A DNA stretch of 22,731 bases from Phosphoribacter sp044220725. GTDB taxonomy: Bacteria; Actinomycetota; Actinomycetes; Actinomycetales; Dermatophilaceae. Every line of letters begins with the position of its first letter. Position 1 is the first letter of the stretch. This document shows positions 22,620-22,731 of the stretch, piece by piece. Both the position numbers and the translations under genes were made by a program. The notes beneath the pieces are model-generated. The model searched no databases. It saw only the letters and a program-made list of their open reading frames with translations, and was not told the origin of the DNA. The stretch is from assembly GCA_044220725.1 (NCBI GenBank), contig JBGAQN010000042.1, positions 1 through 22,731 of the forward strand. Direction: 5' to 3'.

Positions 22620-22731
22620 CTCGTTGTCACGAGCATGGGACCGCTTGGGGGTGTCAGTGAGCATGCTGGGCGTTGTTCGTCTGGTCAAGGGTGACGTGTT
22701 GACGTTGCCGGTGTGAGGGGCCTTCGATGAT

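Noticed and set aside
22662..22715. Mini-frame MLGVVRLVKGDVLTLPV at the right edge
   Set aside because: 17 codons only, cut close to the window edge, no ribosome site; it could border a gene or element outside, but nothing supports it here.

Overview
The window is high-GC actinobacterial chromosome, most like the Micrococcales/Intrasporangiaceae (my inference from base composition, protein flavour and gene order; no database search was possible). It is mainly a housekeeping region. Its gene order resembles the pknL - aroG - acyltransferase - SRPBCC - exonuclease/UvrC-like - trpD - ctaE - qcrCAB block known from Mycobacterium (about Rv2176 to Rv2196) and Streptomyces. No phage, IS, CRISPR, tRNA or rRNA genes were recognised.

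Layout. 2-607: 3' end of a CU044_5270-type protein. 635-3567: a PASTA-domain Ser/Thr kinase and an EamA exporter. 3591-6034 (minus): class II DAHP synthase followed by a threonine aldolase. 6145-6642: thiol peroxidase Tpx. 6682-8605 (minus): a MacS/MacR-like two-component system. 8629-9540 (minus): a PlsC-type acyltransferase with an unusual heptad tail. 9644-10243: an acidic, Pro-rich two-TM protein. 10268-12050 (minus): an operon of SRPBCC protein, Cys-rich small protein and ROK glucokinase. 12191-13847 (minus): a Cys-rich small protein and an HExxH metallopeptidase-like lipoprotein. 14012-15715: a DEDDh exonuclease fused to the GIY-YIG half of UvrC. 15811-16089: a stand-alone Lrp/AsnC RAM domain. 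16146-17664 (minus): an orphan receiver protein and trpD. 17881-22261: ctaE-qcrC-qcrA-qcrB, encoding cytochrome oxidase subunit III and the cytochrome bcc complex, closed by a perfect 18-bp hairpin. 22329-22619 (minus): a DUF167 protein. No gene-free stretch exceeds 300 bases.

Most interesting signals. (1) The 7-mer GTATGCC/GGCATAC occurs 24 times by my hand count, also in intergenic DNA, while its C-to-T precursor GTACGCC/GGCGTAC occurs about 3 times. (2) Ten genes have a TANNNT or CATANT -10 hexamer only 6-8 nt before the start codon, so leaderless transcription looks like the rule here and it fixes several start sites. (3) The exonuclease/UvrC-like gene has a full match to the PafBC (RecA-NDp) DNA-damage promoter placed for a leaderless mRNA. 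(4) Several small repeat structures are unexplained: a 16-bp tandem repeat at 12126-12189, two CGTTCATCGAGAA boxes 21 bp apart at 13881-13914, and a cluster of TGGATGAG half-sites with a 12-bp perfect palindrome at 15717-15780.
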